A stretch of DNA of 64,000 bases from Microbacterium testaceum (lineage in GTDB: Bacteria; Actinomycetota; Actinomycetes; Actinomycetales; Microbacteriaceae), in contig NZ_CP121699.1 in assembly GCF_029761935.1 (NCBI RefSeq), positions 1 to 64,000 of the forward strand, read 5' to 3'. Both the position numbers and the translations under genes were made by a program. Shown here in pieces: positions 50,939-59,985 of the stretch (position 1 is the stretch's first letter; each line of letters starts with the position of its first letter). The notes beneath the pieces were generated by a model. It did not search any database and was not told where the DNA came from. It was given only the letters and a program-made list of their open reading frames with translations.

Positions 50939-51756
50939 CCACCCCCGAGCACACGCGTATCGACGACCTCGCCGCCTTCGCCGCGGCCAACGGCTGGACG
51001 TACCAGCCGACCGCCGAGCCTCCCGCGCTTTCGGGTGACATGTGGGAGTACGCCACGGCGGGCAACGTCCAGGACCGCATCGCCGGACCGGGCTGGGAGG
51101 TCGGCCGGATCGTCGGCGGGGCGAGGAAGGCCGAAAACGTTCGCCAGAACGGCATCGTCACCATTCGGACGAGCGTGTCGGTAAACGTGCCGGTGAAGAG
51201 CATCAACCTCGGCTACCTGGCGATCCGGTTGCCCCGGCACCTGCCGCACTTCGTGCTCGATGCGCGGAGCAACGACGGCATCCTGTCATCGCTCCAGCAC
51301 CGACCGCAGCGGAGGCAGCGACTCTCTCTCGAAGGTGACTTCGACACGCACTTCCACCTCTTCGCGCCGAAAGGCTACGAGCGCGATGCGCTGTACGTCT
51401 TCACGCCCGACCTCATGGCGCTGCTGATCGACGAGACGGGCGACCTCGACGTCGAGGTGCGCGACGACATGCTGATCGTCTACCGGCCGGGCGGCTTCGA
51501 CCTGCATGACCCCGCGGTCTGGGAACGATTCGCTCGCATCCGGGCCACGGTGGGCGCGAAGGCGTGGACCCAGACCGACGGGTACAGTGACGATCGCGCG
51601 GTGCCGGGGCTGTCGGCATCCGTCGGTCCGGAGGGGCGCCGGCTGAAGCGCAGTCTGCCGCGATGGGTGGGGATCGGGATCGGAATCGCCGCGGCTGCCC
51701 TGCTCGTTCCGGTGGGGGTGCTGATCACGGTGTTCAGCGTGGCGAACTCGCTCTGA
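50935..51756 (+). CDS. C-tail-anchored membrane protein of unknown function
   Basis: 273 residues. A soluble domain (1-238) with the pattern NGWTYQPTAEPPALSGDMW and TIRTSVSVNVPVKSINLGYLAIRLPRHLPHFVLDARSND, then one membrane helix at the C-terminus (about 243-268). The soluble part resembles actinobacterial proteins that are annotated only as hypothetical. GTG start overlaps the DUF4279 stop by four bases, so the two are coupled and probably act together. Confidence 0.7.
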   Translation: MTTPEHTRIDDLAAFAAANGWTYQPTAEPPALSGDMWEYATAGNVQDRIAGPGWEVGRIVGGARKAENVRQNGIVTIRTSVSVNVPVKSINLGYLAIRLPRHLPHFVLDARSNDGILSSLQHRPQRRQRLSLEGDFDTHFHLFAPKGYERDALYVFTPDLMALLIDETGDLDVEVRDDMLIVYRPGGFDLHDPAVWERFARIRATVGAKAWTQTDGYSDDRAVPGLSASVGPEGRRLKRSLPRWVGIGIGIAAAALLVPVGVLITVFSVANSL

Positions 51757-51763
51757 CGCGGCG

Positions 51764-52702
51764 TCAGGCCCCCACGGCTGCTCGCGCGCGGCGCGCGAGC
51801 TCGGTGCCGTCGATACCCGGCCAGCCGTGCAGGCCCTCGGCGTGCGAGGCGGGAAGCGCGTCGGCGCCCCACACCGCGCCCGCGAGCGAGCCGGCGATGG
51901 CCGCGACCGTGTCGGTGTCGTTCCCGCCGCGCACGGCGCGCTCGATCGCGTCGAGCGGCGTCGCCGCGCCTGAGACGGCGGCGAGGGCGCCCTGGAAGGC
52001 CCGGACGATCCACCCGTTCGCCTGTTCGAAGTCCCGCGGATGCCGGCCCTCGGTCGCGTCGATGAGATGGGCCCACCGACCGCGGCGCTCGGCGGGCACG
52101 AGGTCGAGCTGCGCACGCATGTCGAGTTCCCCGGTCAGGATGCCGTGGCGGATCGCCCCGCACCACAGAGCGCACGCGTCGAGATTGTCGTCCTCCCAGT
52201 GGGTGAGGCGAGCGACGGCGCCTGCGGCCGCGGCGAGTTCCTCGCGCGGGCGATCGAGGTAGCCGAGGGCGACGGGACCCGTGCGCATGAGCGAGCCGTT
52301 GCCTCCGCTGCGACCCGATGCGTCGTGCACGGCACGGGATGCCGCGGTGATGGCATCCATTCCTCCGCCGACGGGGATGCGGGACAGGACCTGGCGCGTC
52401 TGGGCTCCGACGTCGAGGGCGTCGCGCGCCCACTCCTTCCAGCGGTGCACGATCGTCTCGAGCGACGAGGGGTCTTCGAGGCGGTGCCCGGCGGCGAGTT
52501 CGTCGAGGATCGGAACGGCCATGCTCGTGTCATCGGTCCACTCGCGCTCGCCGTGGCCGAAGTGCCCCCGTCCGAAGGCGGGGACGACCTCGTCGGCGAG
52601 GGCAGGGCCGAACTCGTAGGCGGAGCCGAGGGCGTCGCCCGCGGCCGAGACGAGGACGGCGCCGACAGCGCGATCGACCTGGGCGGGGGAGGGGGCGCTC
52701 AT
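51764..52702 (-). CDS. ADP-ribosylglycohydrolase family protein
   Basis: 312 residues, DraG/ARH fold. Two-metal site residues lie in REWTDDTSMAVPIL (about 53-66; Thr-Asp-Asp) and GGNDTDTVAAIAGSLAGAVWG (about 254-274; Asp-x-Asp-Thr); GSAYEFGP and NGSLMRTGPVAL are the other blocks. It removes ADP-ribose from modified proteins or small molecules. It converges on the DUF4279/anchored-protein pair, seven bases apart. Confidence 0.92.
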   Translation of the reverse strand: MSAPSPAQVDRAVGAVLVSAAGDALGSAYEFGPALADEVVPAFGRGHFGHGEREWTDDTSMAVPILDELAAGHRLEDPSSLETIVHRWKEWARDALDVGAQTRQVLSRIPVGGGMDAITAASRAVHDASGRSGGNGSLMRTGPVALGYLDRPREELAAAAGAVARLTHWEDDNLDACALWCGAIRHGILTGELDMRAQLDLVPAERRGRWAHLIDATEGRHPRDFEQANGWIVRAFQGALAAVSGAATPLDAIERAVRGGNDTDTVAAIAGSLAGAVWGADALPASHAEGLHGWPGIDGTELARRARAAVGA

Positions 52703-52730
52703 GACCTCAGCCTAGGAGCGACGTCTCTTC

Positions 52731-53348
52731 TCAGACGCGTGCAGCGCTGAGGGCGCTTGGTGAAAGCTCGACGAGACCTTCCCCTGGCGTCCACCGCCAC
52801 CTCGTGCCGAGGCCATCGGCGTACTCCAACCGGGTGATGGAGCGATCGCCGGCGACGGTGAAGGGGTCGAGAACGTCAGCCTCGCGGACCGGTCGGGGAA
52901 TACCGTCCCAGGAGGATTGCAGGGCGAGCCCCCGGTTCTGGACGAAGAACTGTCCGGGCGGCAGCACCTTCATGCGGATGATGTGGGTGTTCTCGCCCGG
53001 GCCCGCCACGTGAACTTCGACGTCGTAGAACACGGCCGAGGTCGGGCTCTGGTTCGAGACGACGACCCCGTATCGGCGACCGCTTTCATCTCGGTCGGCC
53101 GCCCACCACGAGGCGACACTGCCCGCCAACTGGCGACGGTCGCGCGCACGGTCGACCTCGTCTCGTTGGGCTTCGCGCGTGGCCGAGTCGCGCGCGGAGG
53201 CGACGGCCTCTTGACGCGTCTCGTCAGCGGTCCTGTTGGCTGCGAGCGCGACGCGGAGCGCGAAGATACTCAAGATGCACCCCAGGACGGCGGCGAGCGC
53301 CGCGACCCAATCGGCGAGGGTTCCGGGTTCGAGAGGGAGTGGCGACAT
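52731..53348 (-). CDS. membrane protein with coiled coil, unrecognised
   Basis: 205 residues from ATG 53348 (GAGGGGC upstream). N-terminal membrane helix (about 9-34, DWVAALAAVLGCILSIFALRVALA), a highly charged helix (about 40-70, DETRQEAVASARDSATREAQRDEVDRARDR) and a beta-rich domain (about 80-200) with SNQSPTSAVFYDVEVHVAG. This is the general plan of many actinobacterial hypothetical proteins in accessory regions. It lies upstream of, and in line with, the glycohydrolase gene (28-base gap), so the two may be one operon. Confidence 0.7.
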   Translation of the reverse strand: MSPLPLEPGTLADWVAALAAVLGCILSIFALRVALAANRTADETRQEAVASARDSATREAQRDEVDRARDRRQLAGSVASWWAADRDESGRRYGVVVSNQSPTSAVFYDVEVHVAGPGENTHIIRMKVLPPGQFFVQNRGLALQSSWDGIPRPVREADVLDPFTVAGDRSITRLEYADGLGTRWRWTPGEGLVELSPSALSAARV

Positions 53349-53439
53349 GCCCCTCACGTTAGGGCGAGGCACCGGTCGGGGGCGAGGAGATGCACTGTTT
53401 TTCACCCGCACGATCCGCGCTCTCACCCGCGAACGGGCG

Positions 53440-54108
53440 TCAGATGTCGCTGTAGTCGTTCGCCGGCAGGATGAGTTGCGTCACCGAGTCGCCCTCGAGG
53501 ACGAGCATCACGTACTGGCGCCCCACCTCGCCCGGGCGTTGCAGGGACTGCGTCCCCGGTGCGTCGCGCGTGTCCAGGCGCAGCTCGGTGGCGTCGAAGC
53601 CCTCCGTGGCGCCCGCCGCGACCGCCTCGGCGCGGGTCGAGCCGACACCGATGCCGCCCGTGGTGACGACCGGGTGGTCGGAAACGGTGGGCGTGGTCAC
53701 GCGAACGGTGGCGCCGCGGGTGGATCCGTCGTTGGGCACGGTCAGGGTGAATCCCGGCCAGGTGAGTTCGGTGAGCTCGAGGGTGCCGCCGTAGGGGCCC
53801 TCGACCGCCGACTGCGTGGGCGCCGTGCCGAGCGCTGCCGTCCACGCGTCGACGGCGTTCAGCGAGTACTCGAGGGTCGACCCCGCGGCGATGGAGGCGC
53901 TGTCGAGAGCGACGATCAGGACGGCATCGCTCGCCGGGGCTGCCGCGTCGGCCGTGGGTGAGACCGTCGGAGTGGGCTTCTCCGACGGGGTGAAGGCGGG
54001 CGTCGGCGAAGCCGATTCCGTCGGCTCGGGCGAGGGCTGCGGGACGCACGCGCTCAGGCCGAGGGCCAGAACGGCCGTGAATGTCAGAAGGGGGACTGTT
54101 CGCCTCAT
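53440..54108 (-). CDS. lipoprotein with Pro/Thr-rich linker
   Basis: 222 residues. Signal peptide with lipobox LGLSAC (Cys21 is lipidated), a Pro/Ser/Thr-rich linker (about 22-58) and a compact extracellular domain (about 60-222) with GGIGVGSTRAEAVAAGATEG, a helix-turn pattern seen in small stress or binding lipoproteins. Function unknown. It lies 122 bases after the carboxypeptidase gene on the same strand. Confidence 0.8.
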   Translation of the reverse strand: MRRTVPLLTFTAVLALGLSACVPQPSPEPTESASPTPAFTPSEKPTPTVSPTADAAAPASDAVLIVALDSASIAAGSTLEYSLNAVDAWTAALGTAPTQSAVEGPYGGTLELTELTWPGFTLTVPNDGSTRGATVRVTTPTVSDHPVVTTGGIGVGSTRAEAVAAGATEGFDATELRLDTRDAPGTQSLQRPGEVGRQYVMLVLEGDSVTQLILPANDYSDI

Positions 54109-54230
54109 AGACGAACGCTATCGGCCCCGCGGTCGGTCATCAACGAGCCCCGGACGCGCCGCGGTCGACGACACCGCGAGGGTTCGGCATCCGGTCGACC
54201 CGTTCCCGGGAAAGCGGGCGTCGTCGGTGC

Positions 54231-55538
54231 TCAGCCCAGCTCGCTCGGGTGCGTCAGCCGCCACCAGAGGGACGGCTCCTCGATGGCTCCCTTGATCTTC
54301 ACCTCGGCCGACGTCGTCTGCGGCCCCGCGGTCCACGTGACCGAGCCGACGACCTCGCCGTCGGCGTAGTTCTGCGGGGTCGTGGTGTCGAGGGTGACCG
54401 ATACGGGTGTGTCCGACCACGTATGCAGTGTGGTCGTCTTGGCCAGCACGAGCGACGCGCTCGAGCCCCACGGGGTCGAGATGGTGCCGAGGTCGTCGCC
54501 GACCGTTCCGAGCGGGATGTCGTGGAAGCCGTCGCTGATGCTCTGGAGGAGGTTTCGGACGTCCGCGTCGGTGCTGTCGTGGGTCTCGCCACCCAGCCGC
54601 ACGCCCGTGATCTGCAGGGGAGAACCGATTCCCACGTCGAGCGAGGAGGTGAACAGCAGGTTGAAGGTGCCGTCGCCGAGGTTGCCGGTCTTCAGACCCG
54701 TGACGCCGAGGGTCCCCAGCAGGTCGTTCGTGTTGGTGACGGTGCCCGCGCCGGTGATCTGCGCCGATCGGGTACCGGCGATATGGGCGATGACCGGGCT
54801 CGCCTCGGCCAGTTTTGCGAGCGCCAGCAGATCGGTCGGGGTGCTGGCATTGCGGGAGTCGAGGCCCGTGGCATCCACGATCCGGGTGTCGTTCAGACCG
54901 TTCTTGCTCAGCCACGATCGAGCCGCCGACACGTAGGCCCCCTCGGAACCGAACCCCCATCGGGCGATGGCGACGGCGTAGTTGGCGGCCGAGGGCAGCA
55001 GCATGGTCGTGAGCGAGTCGCGCAGCGACAGCTTGAGCCCGTCGGGCATCGGCGCGATGACCGCGCCCTGCACGTAGAACTGGTCGTACAGATCGGTGTC
55101 GGCCTCGGTGTACGAGATGGTCGGGCCGGGGTCGGTCGGTCCACTCAGTGGGTGGGCGTCGAGGACGACCAGGGCGGTGACGAGTTTCGAGATGCTCGCG
55201 AGGGGGCGCGAGTCGTTCCCTCCCGACGCGGCGAAGGACTGGGCCGCGTCAGGACCGAGGTAGTCGGCGCCCCCGTCGACGCGCAGCAGAGTCTCGCCTC
55301 CGGCGGGGAGGGCGAGGGATGCCGCCGCCCCGGCGTTCGCGGCGGGAGCCTGCGAAGTGACGGTCGGGGCAGGTAGAGCGGCGGACGAGGCCCACCACAC
55401 GTAGCCACCGCCCCCGCCGAGGATGAGGAGGGTGACGACGAGGAAGACGATGAGGACGACGCGCCCGGCACGACCGCTCGGCTGCGGCTCTCGCGGTGCC
55501 TCCTCGAGGAGGTCGCCGAAATCGGCGAGCGTGCTCAC
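54231..55538 (-). CDS. D-alanyl-D-alanine carboxypeptidase, type II membrane protein
   Basis: Peptidase S11 (low-molecular-weight PBP) of 435 residues. A short cytoplasmic N-terminus and one membrane helix (about 26-49), then the penicillin-binding domain with SxxK at 115-118 (SISK), SxN at 184-186 (written SAAN from 183), and KTG at 283-285. It trims the terminal D-Ala of peptidoglycan stem peptides outside the cell. The SxN motif SAAN places the Ser one residue earlier than usual, so alignment should confirm it. Confidence 0.9.
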   Translation of the reverse strand: MSTLADFGDLLEEAPREPQPSGRAGRVVLIVFLVVTLLILGGGGGYVWWASSAALPAPTVTSQAPAANAGAAASLALPAGGETLLRVDGGADYLGPDAAQSFAASGGNDSRPLASISKLVTALVVLDAHPLSGPTDPGPTISYTEADTDLYDQFYVQGAVIAPMPDGLKLSLRDSLTTMLLPSAANYAVAIARWGFGSEGAYVSAARSWLSKNGLNDTRIVDATGLDSRNASTPTDLLALAKLAEASPVIAHIAGTRSAQITGAGTVTNTNDLLGTLGVTGLKTGNLGDGTFNLLFTSSLDVGIGSPLQITGVRLGGETHDSTDADVRNLLQSISDGFHDIPLGTVGDDLGTISTPWGSSASLVLAKTTTLHTWSDTPVSVTLDTTTPQNYADGEVVGSVTWTAGPQTTSAEVKIKGAIEEPSLWWRLTHPSELG

Positions 55539-55690
55539 GAGATATCTCCAGGGGTCCCCACGTCTCGAACCTATTGGTTTCTCTTCCCCACCACGACCTG
55601 AAATTCAAGCCCCCCTTTTCTCCGGAGGTCGGCGGCTTACCGTGTACGCACATCGGGAGATACCCGAAGACCACACGGGAGGAGCCGACT

Positions 55691-55861
55691 ATGGGACTCG
55701 ACGACAAGATCAAGAACGCTGCGGAGAACATCGCTGGCAAGGCGAAGGAAGCCACGGGCAAGGCGACGAACAACGAGCGCCTCGAGGCCGAAGGTCAGGC
55801 TGACCAGACCAAGGCCCACGCCAAGCAGGCCGGCGAGAACGTCAAGGACGCCTTCAAGTAA
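55691..55861 (+). CDS. CsbD family stress protein
   Basis: 56 residues. The CsbD motif is complete: MGLDDKIKNAAENIAGKAKE, then ATGKATNNERLEAEGQADQTK. These small, Lys/Glu/Ala-rich, probably disordered proteins rise under general stress in Gram-positives; function not known. GGAGGAGC lies upstream and a strong hairpin terminator follows, so it is a monocistronic unit. Confidence 0.92.
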   Translation: MGLDDKIKNAAENIAGKAKEATGKATNNERLEAEGQADQTKAHAKQAGENVKDAFK

Positions 55862-55874
55862 GTCGCCCTCCCCG

Positions 55875-55906
55875 AAATGCCCCGATCCGTGCGGATCGGG
55901 GCATTT
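55875..55906 (+). terminator. csbD-like gene terminator
   Basis: AAATGCCCCGATCCG and CGGATCGGGGCATTT form a perfect 15-bp stem with a TG centre, 14 bases after the stop codon, followed by CGTCTGTT. Confidence 0.9.
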
Positions 55907-55963
55907 CGTCTGTTCGGATGAAATCCGGCGGAGGGGATGCCGGGGTGCCGGGGCCGCGGCCGG

Positions 55964-55969
55964 GATAAT
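55964..55969 (+). promoter_or_regulatory. -10 box of the aldose epimerase gene
   Basis: GATAAT, 6 bases before ATG 55976; leaderless layout. Confidence 0.5.
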
Positions 55970-55975
55970 GGCGAC

Positions 55976-56944
55976 ATGACCGCTGCCGTTCCCACCGAGA
56001 CCCCCACCGTGGTCTCGGGCACCCCCGTCGTCCTCCGCGCACACGGCTACGAAGCCGCGATCGCGAGCGTCGGCGCCTCCCTCCGCTCCCTGACGTACGA
56101 GGGCCGCGACCTCGTCGTTCCCTTCGATGCCGACGAGCTTCGTCCCGGCTACCGGGGGACGACGCTCGCCCCCTGGCCGAATCGCGTGGTCGACGGCATC
56201 CACCACTTCGACGGCGTCGAGCACCAGCTGCCGCTGACCGAGCCGAACCGCGGGCACGCGCTGCACGGGCTGCTGTCATGGGTCGACTGGAACATCCTCG
56301 AGGCGTCCGATGACGCCGTCACCCTGACCGCGACCGTCACCGCCCAGGCCGGGTACCCTTGGTGGCTCGTCGTTTCGACCACCTACCGCCTCGCGGCGAA
56401 CGGCCTCACGCAGACCGTCCGTGCCACGAACCTGTCGGACACACCGGCGCCCTGGGGCACGGGACCCCACCCGTACCTCGTCGCGGGCCCCGCGACCCTT
56501 GACGAGTGGACGCTCGGCCTGCCCGCCGACACCGTTCTCGAAGTCACCCCCGATCGGCTCGCGCCGGTGGCACTGGCATCCGTCACCTCCGACGCCGAGC
56601 GCTTCGACTTCCGCGACGAGCGGGTGCTGGGTGCCGTCGAGATCGACCACGCCTACACGGGGCTGACCCGGGATGCCGACGGCCGCGCGACCGTCACGCT
56701 CACCGATCCCTCGGGCACCGGCGTCGAGATGAGCTGGGCGGCGGAGTGCGCGTGGGTGCAGATCCACACCGCCGATCTGCCGGACGGTCCCGGCACACCC
56801 GGTCATCGCGCCGGCCTCGCCGTCGAACCGATGACCTGCGCACCCGACGCGTTCAACGACGACGCCTACGACTTCGACACGGGCGTCGTCTCGCTCGACC
56901 CCGGAGCCTCGCACGACGCCGAGTGGATCATCGCGGCGCGCTGA
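55976..56944 (+). CDS. aldose 1-epimerase family protein
   Basis: Interconverts alpha and beta forms of hexoses. 322 residues, galactose-mutarotase fold. Catalytic His in NRGHALHGLLSWVDW (about 84) and GPHPYLVA (about 165), and the acid Glu near the end in LAVEPMTCAPDAFND. Hexose specificity is not assigned; the family also includes hexose-6-phosphate epimerases. The next gene converges. Confidence 0.92.
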   Translation: MTAAVPTETPTVVSGTPVVLRAHGYEAAIASVGASLRSLTYEGRDLVVPFDADELRPGYRGTTLAPWPNRVVDGIHHFDGVEHQLPLTEPNRGHALHGLLSWVDWNILEASDDAVTLTATVTAQAGYPWWLVVSTTYRLAANGLTQTVRATNLSDTPAPWGTGPHPYLVAGPATLDEWTLGLPADTVLEVTPDRLAPVALASVTSDAERFDFRDERVLGAVEIDHAYTGLTRDADGRATVTLTDPSGTGVEMSWAAECAWVQIHTADLPDGPGTPGHRAGLAVEPMTCAPDAFNDDAYDFDTGVVSLDPGASHDAEWIIAAR

Positions 56945-56959
56945 GACCCTGTCAACGAC

Positions 56960-56992
56960 AGAACCGCCCCGGAGTGATCCGGGGCGGTTCTG
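56960..56992. terminator. terminator between convergent genes
   Basis: AGAACCGCCCCGG (56960-56972) pairs perfectly with CCGGGGCGGTTCT (56979-56991). It is symmetrical and lies between the epimerase and the zinc-ribbon gene. Confidence 0.88.
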
Positions 56993-57013
56993 TTCAAGTG
57001 GGTGGTCCGTCGG

Positions 57014-57424
57014 TCAGAGGACCTGGGCCCCGCACATCCCGCAGTCGCCACCCGCGGAGACCTCGACGAAGCAGTCGGGGCACATCGCGCGCGTGGGGCG
57101 GTCCGTGATCGGGGTGGGCTTGAGGCTCGGCGCGCGACGCTCCTTGGGAGCGGACGCGGCACGGGCACGGCGGGCCTCGATGGTCGGGGCGGGCGGCGGT
57201 GGTGGGGCGGCCGGCTTGTGCGCCTCGCAGTAGAACCGCACGAACCCGCCATGGTGCTTGGGGTGTCGGTGCTTCACGGCCCACAGCTCGGTGCGCTCAT
57301 ACAGCGGACCGTCGGTGCCGCAGGCGACGCAGCGGGTGGCTTCGCCCGGGACGACCTCGGAGACGAGCACGGGAGCATCGAAGCGGATGGCATCTCGCCA
57401 GTCCTGCGACGAAACGATCTTCAT
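57014..57424 (-). CDS. zinc-ribbon-like protein, unrecognised
   Basis: 136 residues. Cys/His pairs suggest two metal sites: CVAC (about 32-35) with HRHPKHHGGFVRFYCEAH, and CPDC with CGMC at the C-terminus. The middle (about 70-105) is Pro/Ala/Arg-rich and probably unfolded. Similar actinobacterial proteins are sometimes labelled glucose-6-phosphate dehydrogenase, which the sequence does not support. AGAAGGG precedes the ATG. Divergent from the flotillin gene. Confidence 0.75.
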   Translation of the reverse strand: MKIVSSQDWRDAIRFDAPVLVSEVVPGEATRCVACGTDGPLYERTELWAVKHRHPKHHGGFVRFYCEAHKPAAPPPPPAPTIEARRARAASAPKERRAPSLKPTPITDRPTRAMCPDCFVEVSAGGDCGMCGAQVL

Positions 57425-57561
57425 GGGGGACCCTTCTCGGGCGGTTCGGGCCGCCCACCCTCAACGGTACGCTCCTCCCCACCCCGGCGGGGACCGGAAT
57501 CGTGCGCAGAAGGGGTGGACACTGCCCGCGGGCCCCCGGATAGGTTGGAGGGAATTCCCCC

Positions 57562-57580
57562 GTACCGCGGTTCGCGGTAC
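57562..57580 (+). promoter_or_regulatory. hairpin in the 5' leader of the flotillin gene
   Basis: GTACCGCG and CGCGGTAC with a three-base loop, ending five bases before the GAAGGAGAAG ribosome-binding site at 57585. It could act as an mRNA stabiliser or a translation regulator. Confidence 0.5.
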
Positions 57581-57596
57581 CCGTCGAAGGAGAAGT

Positions 57597-59003
57597 ATGG
57601 AACTCGCCGCCCTCGGAGCCATCGGCGTCATCGCCGCCATCGTCGTGGTGGTCGCGATCGTCGTGATGATCGTGCTCAGCCTGGTGATCCGCGGCTGGTA
57701 TCGCGTCGCGAAGGCCGACGAAGCGCTGGTCATCGTCGGAAAGCGGCAGAAGAGCGCCGACGGCGAGTCCTCGCGCATCACCGTGATCACGGGCGGCGGC
57801 GCGATCGTCAACCCGCTGACGCAGCGCGGCGAGATGATCTCGTTGCGCGCGCGTCAGATCAAGATGGAGCCGACCGCGCAGTCGTCCAACGGCGTCACCG
57901 TCAACGTCAGCGGCGTGGCCCTGGTCAAGATCGGATCCGACCCGGAGTCGGTGCGCCGCGCGGCCGAGCGTTTCGCCTCGCAGGACAAGGCGATCGAGCA
58001 GTTCACGACCGAGCAGCTCGAGGGTGCGCTGCGTGGTGTCGTCGCGACGCTGACCGTCGAAGAGCTGATGCGCGACCGCCAGCGTCTCTCGGACCAGATC
58101 GCCGAGGGGATCAAGGCCGACCTCTCGTCGCAGGGCCTGATCCTCGACTCGTTCCAGATCCAGGGCGTCACCGACACCAACGGGTACATCTCCGCCCTCG
58201 GTGCGACCGAGGTCGAGCGCGTCAAGCGCGAGGCGGAGGTCGCCCGCATCAACGCGGTCCGCGAGATTCGCGCGCGCCAGATCGCCACGGACGAGGCCAA
58301 CCTCATCGAGCAGACCAAGCTCGACAAGAACAGCGCCGCGGCCAAGGCCGAGGTCGGTCGCGCCAACGCCGAGGCCGAGCAGGCCGAGGCACTGACCCGC
58401 GCCGAGCGCCGCCAGGCCGTCCTGCAGCAGGAGGCCCAGAACACGCAGGCCCGCCTGGAATCCGAGGTCTCCCGCGTCGCCGACGCCGACCTCTATCAGC
58501 GCCAGAAGGATGCCGACGCCGAGGCCTACGCGCAGATCAAGGCCGCCCAGGCCCGCGCCGAGATCGCCGAGCAAGAAGCCGCCGCCGTGCGCGTGCGCGC
58601 CGAGGCCGACGCCCAGGCCGTCCGCCTGGCCGGTGAAGCTCGCGCCGAGGCGATCCGCGCCGAGGCCGAGGCGCTGTCGCACAACCAGGAGGCCCTGCTC
58701 GCGCAGCGCGCCCTCGAGGCCCTGGTGCCGATGATGGCGGAGTTCGCCAAGGGCTACGACCGCGTCGGCAACATCACCGTCCTCGGCGGCGAGGGCGCCA
58801 GCGGTCACCTCGCGACGGAATCGGCGACGGGCCTGCGCTCGTCGTTCGAAGCGGTCAAGGCGGCGACGGGCATCGACCTGACGCAGATCATCCAGGGTCG
58901 GGTCGTTGCCGACGCGTTCACGAACCCTCAGCACGCCGGCGAACCCGCCCAGACGCGCTCGTACCCGGCCCCGACCACGCCCCCGGCGTCGTCGGAGTCG
59001 TGA
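57597..59003 (+). CDS. flotillin-type SPFH (band 7) protein
   Basis: 468 residues. N-terminal membrane helix (about 7-31), SPFH domain (about 34-190; VNPLTQRGEMISL, VNVSGVALVKIG, TLTVEELMRDR), then a long Ala/Glu-rich coiled coil (about 190-385; repeated EAE/ARAE), and a C-terminal tail. Flotillins gather into membrane microdomains and affect membrane fluidity and protein assembly. AAGGAG site. An 8-bp hairpin precedes it. Confidence 0.94.
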   Translation: MELAALGAIGVIAAIVVVVAIVVMIVLSLVIRGWYRVAKADEALVIVGKRQKSADGESSRITVITGGGAIVNPLTQRGEMISLRARQIKMEPTAQSSNGVTVNVSGVALVKIGSDPESVRRAAERFASQDKAIEQFTTEQLEGALRGVVATLTVEELMRDRQRLSDQIAEGIKADLSSQGLILDSFQIQGVTDTNGYISALGATEVERVKREAEVARINAVREIRARQIATDEANLIEQTKLDKNSAAAKAEVGRANAEAEQAEALTRAERRQAVLQQEAQNTQARLESEVSRVADADLYQRQKDADAEAYAQIKAAQARAEIAEQEAAAVRVRAEADAQAVRLAGEARAEAIRAEAEALSHNQEALLAQRALEALVPMMAEFAKGYDRVGNITVLGGEGASGHLATESATGLRSSFEAVKAATGIDLTQIIQGRVVADAFTNPQHAGEPAQTRSYPAPTTPPASSES

Positions 59004-59015
59004 TCGGATCGACCG

Positions 59016-59840
59016 GTGCCTGAGGCACCCGAGGTCGAGGCGCTCGCGCTCTTCCTGCGCGAGCGCCTGACCGGTCGCGCTGTGACCGGTGTCGAGCTCG
59101 TCGAGGGGAGGGCGCTGAAGAGCCGAGCGCGGCCGCTCGACGAGATCGTCGGTCGTACCGTGACCGCGGTGACCCGCCACGGCAAGCACATCGACCTCGA
59201 TCTCGACGGTGTGCACCTGGGTCTGGGCTTCGGGCGGGCCGGGTGGGCGACCTGGAGTGACGGGCCCGCGGACGACGACGCCCCCGCGGGAGCGGCTGTC
59301 ATCGCGCGTATCGTGTTCGACCACGGCATCCTGGGCATCACCGATGCCGGGGAGTGGCTGTCGGTGCAGCTCCACGTCGTCGATGCGGCCGACGAGGTGC
59401 CCTCGGTCGCGAAACTCGGACCGGATGCCGCGGACCCCGGCTATTCGCGAGACAAGCTCGCCGAAGCCCTCGGGCGTCGGCGCAAGCAGCTCAAGGCGCT
59501 GTTGCAGGAGCAGGAGACGCTCGCGGGCATCGGCAATGCCTACTCGGACGAAATCCTCTTCGCCGCGCGACTGTCGCCCACCGCTCACGCCGCAGCCCTC
59601 AGCGATGATGACATCACCCGGTTGCACCACGCGCTGCACGACACCCTGACCGCTGCCGTCATCGCACGTCGAGGAGTCCCGATCGCCGAGCAGAAGGCCG
59701 CGAAGGTCGCGTCGATGCGCGTGCACGGGCGTACGGGACAGCCCTGCCCCGATTGCGGCGGGGTGATCGAGGACATCCCCGGCACGAAGGGCGGCGGGCA
59801 GTGGTGCCCGTCCTGCCAGACGCTGCCCGCGGACGCCTGA
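59016..59840 (+). CDS. Fpg/Nei family DNA glycosylase
   Basis: Excises oxidised bases. 274 residues. Catalytic N-terminal PE in PEAPEVEAL (Pro2 after Met removal), the helix-two-turn-helix GIGNAYSDEILFAARLSP (about 172-189), and the C-terminal zinc finger CPDCGG...WCPSCQT. Because the opening reads PEAPE, not PELPE, this is a Nei-like actinobacterial paralog rather than classic MutM. Twelve bases after the flotillin gene, so co-transcription is likely. Confidence 0.93.
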   Translation: MPEAPEVEALALFLRERLTGRAVTGVELVEGRALKSRARPLDEIVGRTVTAVTRHGKHIDLDLDGVHLGLGFGRAGWATWSDGPADDDAPAGAAVIARIVFDHGILGITDAGEWLSVQLHVVDAADEVPSVAKLGPDAADPGYSRDKLAEALGRRRKQLKALLQEQETLAGIGNAYSDEILFAARLSPTAHAAALSDDDITRLHHALHDTLTAAVIARRGVPIAEQKAAKVASMRVHGRTGQPCPDCGGVIEDIPGTKGGGQWCPSCQTLPADA

Positions 59841-59936
59841 GCGGCGCGCCCCGGCGCGCACCCCGTCTGAGAGGTCGATACGAGTCGCCCCGCGCGTCGC
59901 TCGGCGACACGTTCTGACCCCTCGCGCGGCGGGGAC

Positions 59937-59976
59937 GACGAAGGGGCCCCGCGCCGAAGTGCGGGGCCCCTTCGTC
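59937..59976. terminator. terminator between convergent genes
   Basis: GACGAAGGGGCCCCGC (59937-59952) pairs perfectly with GCGGGGCCCCTTCGTC (59961-59976), a 16-bp stem with an 8-base loop, serving both the glycosylase and the DJ-1/PfpI gene. Confidence 0.9.
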
Positions 59977-59985
59977 ACGGAACGC

